Origin: Pseudomonas citrullilanati
GTDB taxonomy: Bacteria > Pseudomonadota > Gammaproteobacteria > Pseudomonadales > Pseudomonadaceae
Length of the DNA stretch: 64,000 bases
Direction of reading: 5' to 3'
Assembly (NCBI RefSeq): GCF_030580855.1
Contig: NZ_JAUQOP010000006.1
Coordinates: 62,001-126,000 of the forward strand
Each line of letters opens with the position of its first letter. The first letter of the stretch is position 1. A program made the position numbers and the translations under genes. Below the pieces are notes generated by a model. That model worked only from the letters and a program-made list of their open reading frames with translations. It had not been told where the DNA came from and made no database searches. Shown in pieces: positions 47,357-56,738 of the stretch.

Positions 47357-48123
47357 CCGTGGCGATCGATAGATGGAGGGAGAATCAGGCGAGCCTGTTC
47401 TTCATAAGCCTGGGCCGTTTGCTTGAACCATCGCGCAGCTGTGAGCGCCAGGGATTCGCGGGCTGCCGGGTCCAGGTCATCGAGTTCCACGCCCAACGCG
47501 CCGCCGAAGCGCGCCCAGAAGCCTTCATCGGGGTGTTGGGTGGCGGGGGATCGCTTGAACGCGGTACCGGCCTCGGCCAGCTCCGGCAACAACAGGTTTT
47601 CCCCAGCGAGAAGGGCATGGTCCAGGCTTGCGAAGCCTGTGCGTGTTCGGGCGGCAGGCTCTATCAGCCGATCAATGTCCAGGCAGGCGCGTTCCTGTTG
47701 ATCCAGGGCTTTGAGTGGGTCCAGATCCAGAAAGGCATCGTCGGGGATAAGGCGTTCACCCGACATCGGGTGGTCTGCTTCGGCAATGCTGCGCGCAGGT
47801 CCGCCGACCAGATGCGCCAGGACCTCGATCCCGCCCATGAGGTAGGCGCTCGCATCCCTGATCCGCGTCGGCTGGCCTTTGGGCAGGGCCAGGCCGCTGT
47901 CGCGATCGATCGTACCGTTGGCACTGATATCGGTCAGGTAAAACGCGCCCTCGCGAAAGCTCACCACTGCATGGCGCTTGGACACCAGGCGCTGGCGATC
48001 GGGAATGATCCAGTCGCAGTCCTCGCCTCGCCCGATGGCACCGCCCGCCGGGCCGAACACTTTCCGGCATTGCCGCACGGCGCCCGACTGCCCGGGGTCC
48101 GGCATCTCGAAAACAAGTTCCAT
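47353..48123 (-). CDS. fha: T6SS FHA-domain protein (Fha/TagH)
   Basis: The N-terminal FHA domain (IGRGEDCDWIIPDRQRLVSKRHA and LTDISANGT, given here as the FHA Arg, Ser and His motifs) binds phosphothreonine. Residues from about 100 form an acidic, Asp/Leu-rich linker and a helical C-terminal domain. In other systems, kinase phosphorylation of this protein triggers recruitment of the T6SS. It has 256 residues and sits between the small lipoprotein and tssJ. Confidence 0.92.
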   Translation of the reverse strand: MELVFEMPDPGQSGAVRQCRKVFGPAGGAIGRGEDCDWIIPDRQRLVSKRHAVVSFREGAFYLTDISANGTIDRDSGLALPKGQPTRIRDASAYLMGGIEVLAHLVGGPARSIAEADHPMSGERLIPDDAFLDLDPLKALDQQERACLDIDRLIEPAARTRTGFASLDHALLAGENLLLPELAEAGTAFKRSPATQHPDEGFWARFGGALGVELDDLDPAARESLALTAARWFKQTAQAYEEQARLILPPSIDRHG

Positions 48124-48142
48124 CTATCAACGCTCCTGGGGG

Positions 48143-48283
48143 TCATTTGCCACGGGTGATCGCCTGCGGATCTCCCAGCGGGCGATAACCGCTGTCGTTG
48201 AATTTGTAATTGCCATTGCAACCGACCAGGCTGCATGACACGACGCAGGACAACAGGACTGCGGGCCAGGAAAAAACAGGCAT
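48143..48283 (-). CDS. Small T6SS-linked lipoprotein, 46 residues
   Basis: From MPVFSWPAVLLSCVVSCSL the sequence has a lipobox-like VGCNG (Cys about 22), followed by only 24 mature residues, NYKFNDSGYRPLGDPQAITR. Its place between the activator and fha on the same strand, 20 bp before fha, argues for a real gene. Many annotations would miss it because of its size. It may assist TssJ/TssM at the outer membrane, which is an inference. Confidence 0.65.
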   Translation of the reverse strand: MPVFSWPAVLLSCVVSCSLVGCNGNYKFNDSGYRPLGDPQAITRGK

Positions 48284-48344
48284 GGAAATGGCTCCAGAGG
48301 CGAATGGGCGACGCGGCAAGAAATACGTCGAGACAGGGGTGGGG

Positions 48345-49871
48345 TCAGTCATCGAAATCACTGCGCTGGATGTTCAGGCGTTCAAGTCGGTAGAGCAGTG
48401 TGCGCAGCGGCAGGCCCAGTTCGCGGGCGGTGCGGGCCTTATTGCCGCCAGATTCGCGCAAGCCATCGATCAAAAGATTTCGTTCGATCTGCTTCATGCG
48501 TTCTCGCAGGCTTACGCGGCCGCGTTCGACTGGGCTCTCGATGCGCAATCCGAAGTGCTCGACGAGCAACTCGCTGCCTTCGCACAACAACACGGCCCTT
48601 TCCACGACACTTTTGAGCTCGCGTACGTTTCCCGGGAAACCGTAGGCAGCCAGATGATCAAGCGCCGCATCCGACCAGCTCAGCGGATCGCGCCGCAAAA
48701 GCGCACAGGCCTTGTCGGCGAAATGCCGCGCCAGCTCGATGACGTCCCCGTCGCGCTGTCGCAGTGAAGGCAACTGGATCGGAAACTGCGCCAGCCGGTA
48801 ATACAAGTCCTCGCGAAACTTGCCCTCCTTCATCAGTTGCTTCAGGTCGCGATGGGTCGCGGCAATGATCCGCACGTCGACGTTGTGGGTTTCATTGGCG
48901 CCCAATGGGCGAATTTCACCTTCCTGCAACACCCGCAGCAGCTTTGCCTGGAGGGACAGTGGCATGTCGCCGATTTCATCGAGCAACAACGTGCCCCCGT
49001 TGGCGGCGTCGAACAGCCCGGCACGGTCACGATCGGCTCCGGTAAAAGCGCCCTTGCGATAACCGAAAAGCTCACTTTCCAACAGGTTCTCCGGCACCGC
49101 TGCGCAGTTCTGCACGACAAGCGCCTTGGTCCGGCGCTGGCTGGCGTCATGGATGGCGCGGGCCACCACCTCCTTGCCGGTGCCGGTCTCACCCCGCAAC
49201 AAAATGGTGAATGGGCTGTGCACGACCTTGCTGATCATCGAGCAGGTCTTGCGCATCGCGGCACTCTTGCCGATCAGGCCGTAGTCGTTGGCGCTTGGCA
49301 GGCTCGGGTTGATGGATGGGGGCGCGTCGACAGGCCGGTGCAGGCGCTGCAACAGGCGCAGTTGGCCGAGCGCAAACGTTCCGAGATGGCCCAGGGATTG
49401 CGCAAACCCCTGGAGGTCGAGGCGCTGGTCGCTGGCACACAGCAATAAACCTTCGGCGGTCCCTTGGGGGCTGACGAGGGGTAGGCCGAGCATGGATTGC
49501 CACGCTGTCGCCCGGTCCGGCAGAAATCCGGTTGCATGGAGGCTGTCGCTCAACGTATCGAGGCATACGACGCGGTTCTGGCGCAGCACAAATTGCAGAA
49601 GTGGCTCATCGTTGTAGCGGGAAGGAAGGTCCGCGCGATCACGGAACTGCACATGACCTTCCAGGCATTCGGTGTTCAGCTCCAGATGAGTACGGGTGGC
49701 ATCGAGCAAATACAACTGGACGAGTTCACACCCGCTGAGTCGAGCAGCACCCTGGATGAAACTTCCCACCAGCGCAGGCCCGTCTTCCAGGCGCGAAAGG
49801 CTGGAGAACTGCATTAGAAGTGCCTGGGCATAGGCAAGCGGTTGCGGAACACCCTCGAACATTGCACTCAT
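48345..49871 (-). CDS. sfa: Sigma-54-dependent transcriptional activator of the T6SS (VasH/Sfa-like)
   Basis: The 508-residue enhancer-binding protein has an N-terminal GAF-like sensory domain (about 20-180), an AAA+ domain (Walker A GETGTGKE, sigma-54 contact loop GAFTGA, Walker B LLLDEIGDM, about 205-430) and a Fis-type helix-turn-helix (GGNKARTARELGLPLRTLLYRL). All key residues for sigma-54 activation are intact. Its likely targets are T6SS promoters; a matching -24/-12 sequence is seen upstream of tssA. The clpV gene that usually precedes it is missing. Confidence 0.95.
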   Translation of the reverse strand: MSAMFEGVPQPLAYAQALLMQFSSLSRLEDGPALVGSFIQGAARLSGCELVQLYLLDATRTHLELNTECLEGHVQFRDRADLPSRYNDEPLLQFVLRQNRVVCLDTLSDSLHATGFLPDRATAWQSMLGLPLVSPQGTAEGLLLCASDQRLDLQGFAQSLGHLGTFALGQLRLLQRLHRPVDAPPSINPSLPSANDYGLIGKSAAMRKTCSMISKVVHSPFTILLRGETGTGKEVVARAIHDASQRRTKALVVQNCAAVPENLLESELFGYRKGAFTGADRDRAGLFDAANGGTLLLDEIGDMPLSLQAKLLRVLQEGEIRPLGANETHNVDVRIIAATHRDLKQLMKEGKFREDLYYRLAQFPIQLPSLRQRDGDVIELARHFADKACALLRRDPLSWSDAALDHLAAYGFPGNVRELKSVVERAVLLCEGSELLVEHFGLRIESPVERGRVSLRERMKQIERNLLIDGLRESGGNKARTARELGLPLRTLLYRLERLNIQRSDFDD

Positions 49872-49977
49872 CTCGGGTGAACGCCCACGCCACGCTGGCC
49901 TCGCCGCTGGGCATCACGTGCACATGCCGCCGGTTCGTCGAGTTGCTGAAGATCTGCCTCGTTCATGTCATCCATTC
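49872..49977. other. Scar where clpV (tssH) is expected
   Basis: Only 106 bp separate tssG and the activator gene. In the HSI-II type of locus, a clpV gene of about 2.6 kb lies here. A 34-codon frame starting MDDMNEADLQQLDEPAACAR can be read on the minus strand before a stop, but I cannot match it to ClpV with confidence. No other ClpV-like ATPase is in the window. Confidence 0.7.
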
Positions 49978-50982
49978 CTAGTGAGTTTTACTGCCGAGGA
50001 TCACCACGCCGTCCGCGCGTTCGTGCCCCAGCCAACTGGTCCATCCCAGGCGACAACGGTTCTGCTCGCCAATGCGCAGGGCGCGTATTTCCTGCTGGCG
50101 CAGTACCAGGCGAATGTCATATTCGATAGGGTCGCGCAGGGTGAATCGCACCAATGAGCACAGCGGTCGATACCCGGTGCCGATGGGCAGGAATTCGTGG
50201 AAGCGTTGCCAATCCAGCTCGCGGATATGAATACGGAATTTGCCGCTGCGGTCGCGCACCCGCTGACCCAGCACCAAGTCTTCGCTCAACAGGCTATTGG
50301 CGCTTCCCAGTCGATTGCGCTGCTCGTCGAGGATCTCTACACGGCGCTCGACGCATTGCTCCAGGATCAATTCGGCGTGCTTGAAGTAATAACGCAGCAC
50401 GGCTTCGATCAGCGCCGCCGAGTGAGCACGCAGGCTCAACAGGCCCAGATACGGCAACAGGCGCTTCCAGTTCAGCTGGCTGGCCTTGCGAATTTCTTCG
50501 CCACCCAGCCCGATCAGCGCAAACAGTTGCTCGGAAAACGGGTCGCGGGCACCGCCCTGGAAGCTTGCGCAGTACCGGTACTTGCGCCAGATCGGCAGCA
50601 TCAGTCGTTGAAGACGATGGTGGAACAGGTCGAGGAAATGACGAGTCAAATTGTCGTTCTCTTCCCCCACGGCTTGCTCGCTATAGAACGCCGGAAGTGG
50701 CGAACCTGCCCCCACCAGGCAGATAAGATTCAAGCGCAGGCGTGCACGCAGGTTTCCATGCTCTTGGAAGAACTCCACGCGATCGATATCGCTGGCCGGA
50801 AAACCCAGGCTTGGATTGGCCTGGAACTCCAGTTGATCGTAAAGCGCCTCATCATCCAGGCCGGGGTGGGCCTCACGCAGCCGATCCAAGACCTGTAGCA
50901 CAGCCTGGAACAGCGAATATTCGCGTATACCCCGTGTCAGCAAGCTCATAGAAGCGGCTGTTGGCCCATGCGGGGTAACCAT
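49978..50982 (-). CDS. tssG: T6SS baseplate protein TssG
   Basis: TssG is a wedge component with TssF and TssE. It has 334 residues from MVTPHGPTAASMSLL. REYSLFQAVLQVLDRLRE, ALYDQLEFQANPSLGFPASDI and WRKYRYCASFQ follow the TssG pattern. An alternative ATG at 50949 overlaps the tssF stop as ATGA and would trim 11 residues. It ends at the point where clpV is missing. Confidence 0.93.
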   Translation of the reverse strand: MVTPHGPTAASMSLLTRGIREYSLFQAVLQVLDRLREAHPGLDDEALYDQLEFQANPSLGFPASDIDRVEFFQEHGNLRARLRLNLICLVGAGSPLPAFYSEQAVGEENDNLTRHFLDLFHHRLQRLMLPIWRKYRYCASFQGGARDPFSEQLFALIGLGGEEIRKASQLNWKRLLPYLGLLSLRAHSAALIEAVLRYYFKHAELILEQCVERRVEILDEQRNRLGSANSLLSEDLVLGQRVRDRSGKFRIHIRELDWQRFHEFLPIGTGYRPLCSLVRFTLRDPIEYDIRLVLRQQEIRALRIGEQNRCRLGWTSWLGHERADGVVILGSKTH

Positions 50983-52733
50983 TGGTACACCTCTCCCTGT
51001 GTGCTGTTCACCCGTAGCTCGTGATACGAATTGAGGCTGGCATAAAGCGCGAAGAACTCGTTGAGGACCGAAGCGAAGACAAATAGATCGCCTTCGCCGA
51101 TGTAACCTTGTGGGTCGACGGTCAATTCGGTACGCAAGCCTCGAACCGGCAGCCCCCGATGCAGCCGATCGACCGGCTGGTGCCGGATTGACTTGAGGCT
51201 GTCGAGCAAGCGCTGGCTGACCTTCTCGGTTCGCTCGTCGTGGTAACGCGGAAAATCGTAGCTTTCGAGGATCACCTTGAGTGCATTGACGTCCGCCAGC
51301 GACAGGTAGTTGAGTGACATGTTGCTGATCAACTTCCACAGGAAATCGCCATTGAGTGGCGGCGCGAAGCTTGGCGTAACGGGGCCGATATTGCGGAAGC
51401 CCAGCGATTCCGGGGTTTTTTCACCGGGTTGATCGATGTCCCCGGGCTTGAGTTGGCGTGGCAGGTCCTGGTTGGTGCACGTCAGTTCGATCGACAGCGT
51501 TTCATAGGGCCGGGCGTGTTGCAGACCAAAGGCCAGGCGGGTATCGAGGCCGCTATTGAACAACGAAGGACGTTGCCGGACGCTGTAGTACGGACGGCTG
51601 TCAGGGACGTCGAAACTGCAATCGTGCTCAAACGACTCGAACGGTACGTAGGCCTGATACCCCAGGCCGCCGGGGCGCCAGCCAATGACGCTCTCGACCG
51701 AATAGACCGAGCAGTGCTCCAGGTCGTAATTGGCCGGCAGCAACGGATACTCGTCCTGTTTGCCATCCAGGCGAATCGGCTGGGCGTCATGCTTGAACAG
51801 GTTGACGATGGGGGTGCAGTAAAGCTTTACGTTATCCAGCGTGGGCCGCATCCGCTCGACGCCGCTTTTGCGGATATCGAAACGCAGGTCCAGACCACGC
51901 ACTTGTTTCAGGCGCTCCAACGGCAAGGTATTGATCACGTCCAGGCCGTTGACGTCGACGAACAGAAACTTGTCCTGGAAAGCGAAATATTCCTGCAGGT
52001 AGCGATAGCCGCGGAAGGTATTCAGCGGGTAGGGGATCAGCGCTTCCTCTTCGGCAAATCCCACCGGCTGGACACGCTCAGCCGGAATCCTGAACGACAT
52101 CGGATTGCCATCTGCCGCGCTGAAGGATGCTCCGTCACCGTCCAACGGGATCAACTCGATGCCTTCAAGATGACGTAGCAGGCTGAGGTAGAGCATCTGG
52201 CTGAGATAGCGCTCGCCCGTGAAATGCAGGCGCAAGCGGCTTAGCTGCACTTCCCCCAAATGGCCGTCGCAAGGCATTTCCAAGCGCAGGTTCAGCCATG
52301 ACCCGACGCCCTTCACCGAATAACTCAATCCGGTAAGGTCCAGCGCCAGGACATCGGTTGGGTAGCACGTCCGGAAATGGCATCGCACACCCTGGATCGG
52401 CTTGCTTTCAACTGGCGTGTCGCGCTCTACCCGCAGGACAGGCCCGGACCGCGGCAACGGATCGAATTGCAAGATGCTGAAGGCTGGCAAGGGCCTCATG
52501 TAGTTCGGCCACAACAGTTGCATCAGTGAATGGCTCAACTCCGGCAACTGGTCATCGAGCTTCTCGCGAAGCCGCCCGGTCAAGAAGGCAAAGCCCTCCA
52601 GCAGCCGCTCCACATCCGGATCCTGTCCAGCCTGTCCCAGAAAAGGAGCCAACGCCGGATTTCGATCGGCAAAACGCCGACCCAGTTGACGGAGCGCCGT
52701 CAGCTCGGCCTGGTAATAATGGTTGAACGCCAT
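50946..52733 (-). CDS. tssF: T6SS baseplate protein TssF
   Basis: TssF is the main wedge protein, of 595 residues. The N terminus MAFNHYYQAELTALRQLGRR and RNPALAPFLGQAGQDPDVER are family hallmarks. QLLWPNYMRPLPAFSILQF and NTFRGYRYLQEYFAFQDKF follow. It starts 6 bp after tssE and overlaps tssG. Confidence 0.96.
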   Translation of the reverse strand: MAFNHYYQAELTALRQLGRRFADRNPALAPFLGQAGQDPDVERLLEGFAFLTGRLREKLDDQLPELSHSLMQLLWPNYMRPLPAFSILQFDPLPRSGPVLRVERDTPVESKPIQGVRCHFRTCYPTDVLALDLTGLSYSVKGVGSWLNLRLEMPCDGHLGEVQLSRLRLHFTGERYLSQMLYLSLLRHLEGIELIPLDGDGASFSAADGNPMSFRIPAERVQPVGFAEEEALIPYPLNTFRGYRYLQEYFAFQDKFLFVDVNGLDVINTLPLERLKQVRGLDLRFDIRKSGVERMRPTLDNVKLYCTPIVNLFKHDAQPIRLDGKQDEYPLLPANYDLEHCSVYSVESVIGWRPGGLGYQAYVPFESFEHDCSFDVPDSRPYYSVRQRPSLFNSGLDTRLAFGLQHARPYETLSIELTCTNQDLPRQLKPGDIDQPGEKTPESLGFRNIGPVTPSFAPPLNGDFLWKLISNMSLNYLSLADVNALKVILESYDFPRYHDERTEKVSQRLLDSLKSIRHQPVDRLHRGLPVRGLRTELTVDPQGYIGEGDLFVFASVLNEFFALYASLNSYHELRVNSTQGEVYQWLPRMGQQPLL

Positions 52734-52739
52734 GTGTCG

Positions 52740-53150
52740 CTATCCTTGTCTGACCTTGACCCGACCGCTGCCATCCAGGCATGCGAAGAAACTGACCTGC
52801 CGCTTGAGCCCCTTGACGTCCAGCAAGCCGTCGATGCTGAAGGACAATCTGAGCGGGTCGGCAGGATCCTGTATGCAAGTGACGCAAACATTGTCGAGGC
52901 GAGGTTCGTACGCCTCGATGAAGGCTTCAATCGCATTGCGAACCTGGTTTTTTGCGTCATGCAGGCTCAAACACATGTCATTGAGGTCCGGCAGTCCGTA
53001 GTCGGCTAGCGTCCGCACGCTGCCCGCGCGGACGCTGAGCATCCTGGCCAGATGGGCGGCCACGGATGCCAAGATGCAAGCCTCGACACCCAGACCGCTG
53101 CGCATCCGGGTTTCGCCGGCCAGACGCTCGAAAAGACTGCCGTAGGCCAT
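52740..53150 (-). CDS. tssE: T6SS baseplate protein TssE (gp25-like)
   Basis: TssE is homologous to phage T4 gp25 and initiates sheath polymerisation. Its 136 residues begin GSLFERLAGE and contain the gp25 core ASVAAHLARMLSVRAGSV, LADYGLPDLND and the Glu-Pro-Arg motif YEPRLDNV. It is 8 bp after tssC. Confidence 0.94.
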   Translation of the reverse strand: MAYGSLFERLAGETRMRSGLGVEACILASVAAHLARMLSVRAGSVRTLADYGLPDLNDMCLSLHDAKNQVRNAIEAFIEAYEPRLDNVCVTCIQDPADPLRLSFSIDGLLDVKGLKRQVSFFACLDGSGRVKVRQG

Positions 53151-53158
53151 GTCCGCGC

Positions 53159-54634
53159 TTACGCCTTGTCCAGCTTGCCAACCAGCGACAGGGTGAAATC
53201 AGCGCCCATGTATTTGAAGTGCGGGCGCACGTTCAGGCTGACGCGATACCAGCCCGGTTCGCCTTCCACATCGCTGACAACGATCTTCGCCGCGCGCAAT
53301 GGACGACGGCCACGGACCTCCGCGCTCGGATTTTCCTGGTCAGCCACATACTGGCGAATCCAATTGTTGAGCTCACGCTCCAGATCCATGCGTTCTTTCC
53401 ACGATCCCAACTGCTCTCGCTGCAGGACCTTCAGGTAATGGGCAAGACGATTGATGACCATCATGTAGGGCAGCTGGGTGCCCAATTTGTAATTCAGCTC
53501 GGCCTGCTTGTCCTCGGCGCTGGTGCCGAAGAGCTTGGGCTTCTGGACGGAATTGGCAGAGAAGAACGCGGCGTTATCGCTGCCCTTGCGCATGGTGAGG
53601 GAAATGAAGCCCTCTTCGGCCAATTCGTATTCGCGCCGGTCGGAAACCAGGACTTCGGTCGGTATCTTGGTTTCGATCTCACCCATGCTTGCGAAATGAT
53701 GCAAAGGCAGATCCTCAACCACACCGCCGCTCTGTGGGCCAACGATGTTGGGGCACCAGCGAAATCTGGCGAAGCTGTCGGTCAGGCGTGAGCCGAACGC
53801 GTATGCGGTGTTACCCCACAAGTAGTGCTCGTGGCTGTTGGCAACAGTCTCCTTGTACACAAACGACCTGACCGGGTTCTCCTCCGGGTCATAGGGGGGG
53901 CGCAACAGGAAGCGCGGTACCGTCAGGCCGATGTAGCGTGCATCTTCCGACTGGCGAAAACTTTGCCATTTGGCAAACTGCGGGCCTTCGAAGTGATCTT
54001 TCAGGTCCTTGAGGTCCGGCAGGCCAGTGAAGCTGTCCAGGCCGAAGAATCTGGGACCGGCAGCGGCGATGAATGGCGCGTGGGACATGCAGGCGACACT
54101 GGATACGTATTGCATGAGCTTCACGTCCGGCGGGCTTGGCGACATGAAATAGTTGGCGATGATTGCCCCTACGGGCTGCCCGCCGAACTGGCCGTACTCG
54201 GCGGTGTAGATATGTTTGTACAGGCCGGATTGCATGACCTCCGGCGAATCTTCGAAGTCGTCCAACAGATCGCTCTTGGAGACGTTGAGCATTTCAATCT
54301 TGATGTTCTCGCGGAAATTGGTGCGCTCCACCAGCAGCTGGAGTCCGCGCCAGGAGGACTCCAGGGCTTGGAAATCCGGGTTGTGCAGAATCTCATCCAT
54401 CTGACGACCCAGCTTGGCGTCGATCTCGGCGATCATGCGATCAACCATGGCTTTCTTGACCGGCTCGCCGCTGTTGTGCGGTTTGAGCAGCTCCTCGATG
54501 AACGCAGAGACACCGCGCTTGGCGATCTCGTAGGCCTCGTCGTCCGCAGACAAGTGGGTTTCAGCGATGATGCTGTCGAGAAGGCTGTACTCGCCCGCTT
54601 CAATATTTTTTTGTTGCGCTACGCTTCTGCTCAC
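53159..54634 (-). CDS. tssC: T6SS sheath large subunit TssC (VipB)
   Basis: TssC and TssB form the contractile sheath. The reading frame is open to 54727, but GTG at 54634 has AAGGAG nine bases upstream and gives the normal N terminus (VSRSVAQQKNIEAGEYSLL), 491 residues. Typical segments are NPDFQALESSWRGLQLLV, FGGQPVGAIIANYFMSPSP and SLTMRKGSDNAAFFSANS. It is 4 bp after tssB. Confidence 0.97.
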   Translation of the reverse strand: MSRSVAQQKNIEAGEYSLLDSIIAETHLSADDEAYEIAKRGVSAFIEELLKPHNSGEPVKKAMVDRMIAEIDAKLGRQMDEILHNPDFQALESSWRGLQLLVERTNFRENIKIEMLNVSKSDLLDDFEDSPEVMQSGLYKHIYTAEYGQFGGQPVGAIIANYFMSPSPPDVKLMQYVSSVACMSHAPFIAAAGPRFFGLDSFTGLPDLKDLKDHFEGPQFAKWQSFRQSEDARYIGLTVPRFLLRPPYDPEENPVRSFVYKETVANSHEHYLWGNTAYAFGSRLTDSFARFRWCPNIVGPQSGGVVEDLPLHHFASMGEIETKIPTEVLVSDRREYELAEEGFISLTMRKGSDNAAFFSANSVQKPKLFGTSAEDKQAELNYKLGTQLPYMMVINRLAHYLKVLQREQLGSWKERMDLERELNNWIRQYVADQENPSAEVRGRRPLRAAKIVVSDVEGEPGWYRVSLNVRPHFKYMGADFTLSLVGKLDKA

Positions 54635-54638
54635 GGGG

Positions 54639-55148
54639 TTAGTCTCCTTGGCCAATGGGATCGACTTCCAGGCCCAACTCGCCCAGTACGCGAGTACGAG
54701 ACTCGTCGACGGCGAGCACGCCTTCAATCGCTTTTCGGAATGCCGGTGCGTTACCCAGGGGACCTTTGAGGGCCACCAGCGCGTCGCGCAACTCCATGAG
54801 TTTCTTGAGCTCAGGCACTTGCTCGACCAGGCTGGCCGGATTGAAGTCTTTCATCGAATTAACGCTCAGTTGCACGACTAGCGCTTCTGCCTCGCTTTCT
54901 TCCCGCAGGCGATTCGGTACGCTCAGTGTCAGTTTCAACTCTTGCTTGGCCAGTACGTCATCGAACGTCATCTTGTCGATGCTGATCGGCTTGCGATCCT
55001 CAACCTTGCGCTCGTCCTTACGGTGGGTGTAATCACCGATCGCTACCAGTTTCAGCGGTAGCTCGATCTGTTCCTGAGCCCCACCGGTCGCAGGCTTGAA
55101 CGTAATGTTGATACGCTCCTTGGGAGCTATAGAGCCGTCTTTGGCCAT
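54639..55148 (-). CDS. tssB: T6SS sheath small subunit TssB (VipA)
   Basis: This is the 169-residue partner of TssC. The segments APKERINITFKPATGGAQEQ and ELPLKLVAIGDYTHRKDER are conserved in VipA. The C-terminal helix, ending LGELGLEVDPIG, contains the region that ClpV-recognised TssC elements lie against. Confidence 0.97.
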   Translation of the reverse strand: MAKDGSIAPKERINITFKPATGGAQEQIELPLKLVAIGDYTHRKDERKVEDRKPISIDKMTFDDVLAKQELKLTLSVPNRLREESEAEALVVQLSVNSMKDFNPASLVEQVPELKKLMELRDALVALKGPLGNAPAFRKAIEGVLAVDESRTRVLGELGLEVDPIGQGD

Positions 55149-55181
55149 GGTTTTTTCCTTGAGATTTCTTGACCCGCAGGC

Positions 55182-56738
55182 CTATTCAATGACCCGCTCC
55201 AGGTCGAGGTGACACAATCTGCGATAGGTCTCTTCCCTGCACTCACGTACGGCATGGTTCTGAGGTAGAAGCTCACAGCAGTTATGCAGTTGGTGCAGTA
55301 CCTGAAGCCCGAGATCGGGCTCCCAACTATTCAAGTCCGCGCGTTGCAGACCCTGATCAAGTGCTTCGAGCTGGATCTTGGCGAGCTCGTATTTCTTGGC
55401 CGATATACACAGGCGGGCCATCGCGAACTGCCAGAGAAAGCGCTCACGGGCGCCCAGGGCGCCTTGCATGCCCTGCCGGAGTGACTGGACGGCTGGCCTG
55501 AGCCCGTCCTCATGCAGAATCGACCGAGCTTCTTCAAGTGCGAGCTCCCACGGCGCATCACTGTTGACGGTATCGACGCTGATTGGGGCGCTGGAGCACT
55601 GCAGGTGAGGCATGACATGCGCAGCAATCCAGGCACGGGTAGCCGGGTCGGCAAACGGCGCGCCGTCATGCCAGCGCAGTTCCAATACACCCGGAAAACG
55701 CTGGATGAACTGCGCAAAATGGACTTCCACTTCCCGCATGGCCTGGTCGGCGTTCAACCCTTGCAGACATTCCCAGGCGAGCCTTTGCCCATCGAACCAG
55801 AACGGCGCCTTGGCCAGGCTGGCTTCGACTTGCACGAGCAGGTCCGCGTATCGACCCTGCAGGAAGGAATCCTGATAGGTCTTGAGCCTGTCCATCGGCA
55901 ACCCACGCAACTGGGTAACCTGTTCTGCATTCCGTTCAGGCATTACATCGATCCCCAGCCAGAGCAGGGCCCGATTCAGCCGCAGGGCACGAATGTCGGT
56001 AGCATTTTGCTTGAGCCACCAGGCACACAATGATCGAGCGCCTTCCTGCTGGACGCGTAGGGTCCTGTGTGCGTCTTTTTCGTTTTCAATGGCAGCCTCG
56101 GTGTTGAGCAGCTGGGCAGCCGTCTGTTTCACCTGGGCAACTGCCGCGTGGATGACGCCGAGTTGCGGCGGGTGCTCGCTGGCACGCTGGATCATGTGTT
56201 CGATTCGTCGACAAAGCGGCAACAGCAAGGGCGCCTCGTCGCCCATGTGAGCGCTGAAAACCCCATCGAGGCCCTCCACTTGAGCCCCCAGACGACGGAA
56301 TAAAGGCAATTGATCCTTGACCGCGACGTGGTCGCCCAGCACCTGATCCAGGCGCGTGACCAGCCAGTTGACACTGGCAGCGCGTGTTCGAGACTTGGCT
56401 GGATGAATCTCGGCCCAATGGTCTTTGCATAGGTGATGCAAGAGGCAAAGACCGGCCAGCAACCCTTGGAAAGACTCGCGCTGATACAGCGCCCAGGTTA
56501 GCCAGACGGCTACGCGCACATCCTTCGACTGAAGGCGCAACAGCGATTCGCTCTGTTCGAGAACCTTCAACCAATCCACCTGATCATGTTCGTACATCGA
56601 TCGGGACTTGATCAGCTCGCTTTCCAGGGACTCGAACTCATTGGAAAAGCGCACGTCCGCGCCCGCAAAACTGTCCTTGGAGACAGGAGACTTGGCGAGG
56701 GCCAGGTAATGGGCGGTGAGTTTCCCCGAGTACGACAT
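55182..56738 (-). CDS. tssA: T6SS cap/baseplate protein TssA
   Basis: TssA coordinates assembly of the baseplate and sheath tip. It has 518 residues with an N-terminal ImpA domain (DWLKVLEQSESLLRLQSKDVRVAVWLTWALYQRE is the typical stretch, residues about 54-87, read here as separate helices) and a VasJ-like C-terminal region. It is the first gene of the minus-strand unit, and a sigma-54-type promoter lies about 80 bp upstream. Confidence 0.94.
   Translation of the reverse strand: MSYSGKLTAHYLALAKSPVSKDSFAGADVRFSNEFESLESELIKSRSMYEHDQVDWLKVLEQSESLLRLQSKDVRVAVWLTWALYQRESFQGLLAGLCLLHHLCKDHWAEIHPAKSRTRAASVNWLVTRLDQVLGDHVAVKDQLPLFRRLGAQVEGLDGVFSAHMGDEAPLLLPLCRRIEHMIQRASEHPPQLGVIHAAVAQVKQTAAQLLNTEAAIENEKDAHRTLRVQQEGARSLCAWWLKQNATDIRALRLNRALLWLGIDVMPERNAEQVTQLRGLPMDRLKTYQDSFLQGRYADLLVQVEASLAKAPFWFDGQRLAWECLQGLNADQAMREVEVHFAQFIQRFPGVLELRWHDGAPFADPATRAWIAAHVMPHLQCSSAPISVDTVNSDAPWELALEEARSILHEDGLRPAVQSLRQGMQGALGARERFLWQFAMARLCISAKKYELAKIQLEALDQGLQRADLNSWEPDLGLQVLHQLHNCCELLPQNHAVRECREETYRRLCHLDLERVIE

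Noticed and set aside
50983-51339. Extended start of tssG
   Set aside because: The added 119 codons are antisense-frame reading of tssF; the protein's family homology begins after 50982.
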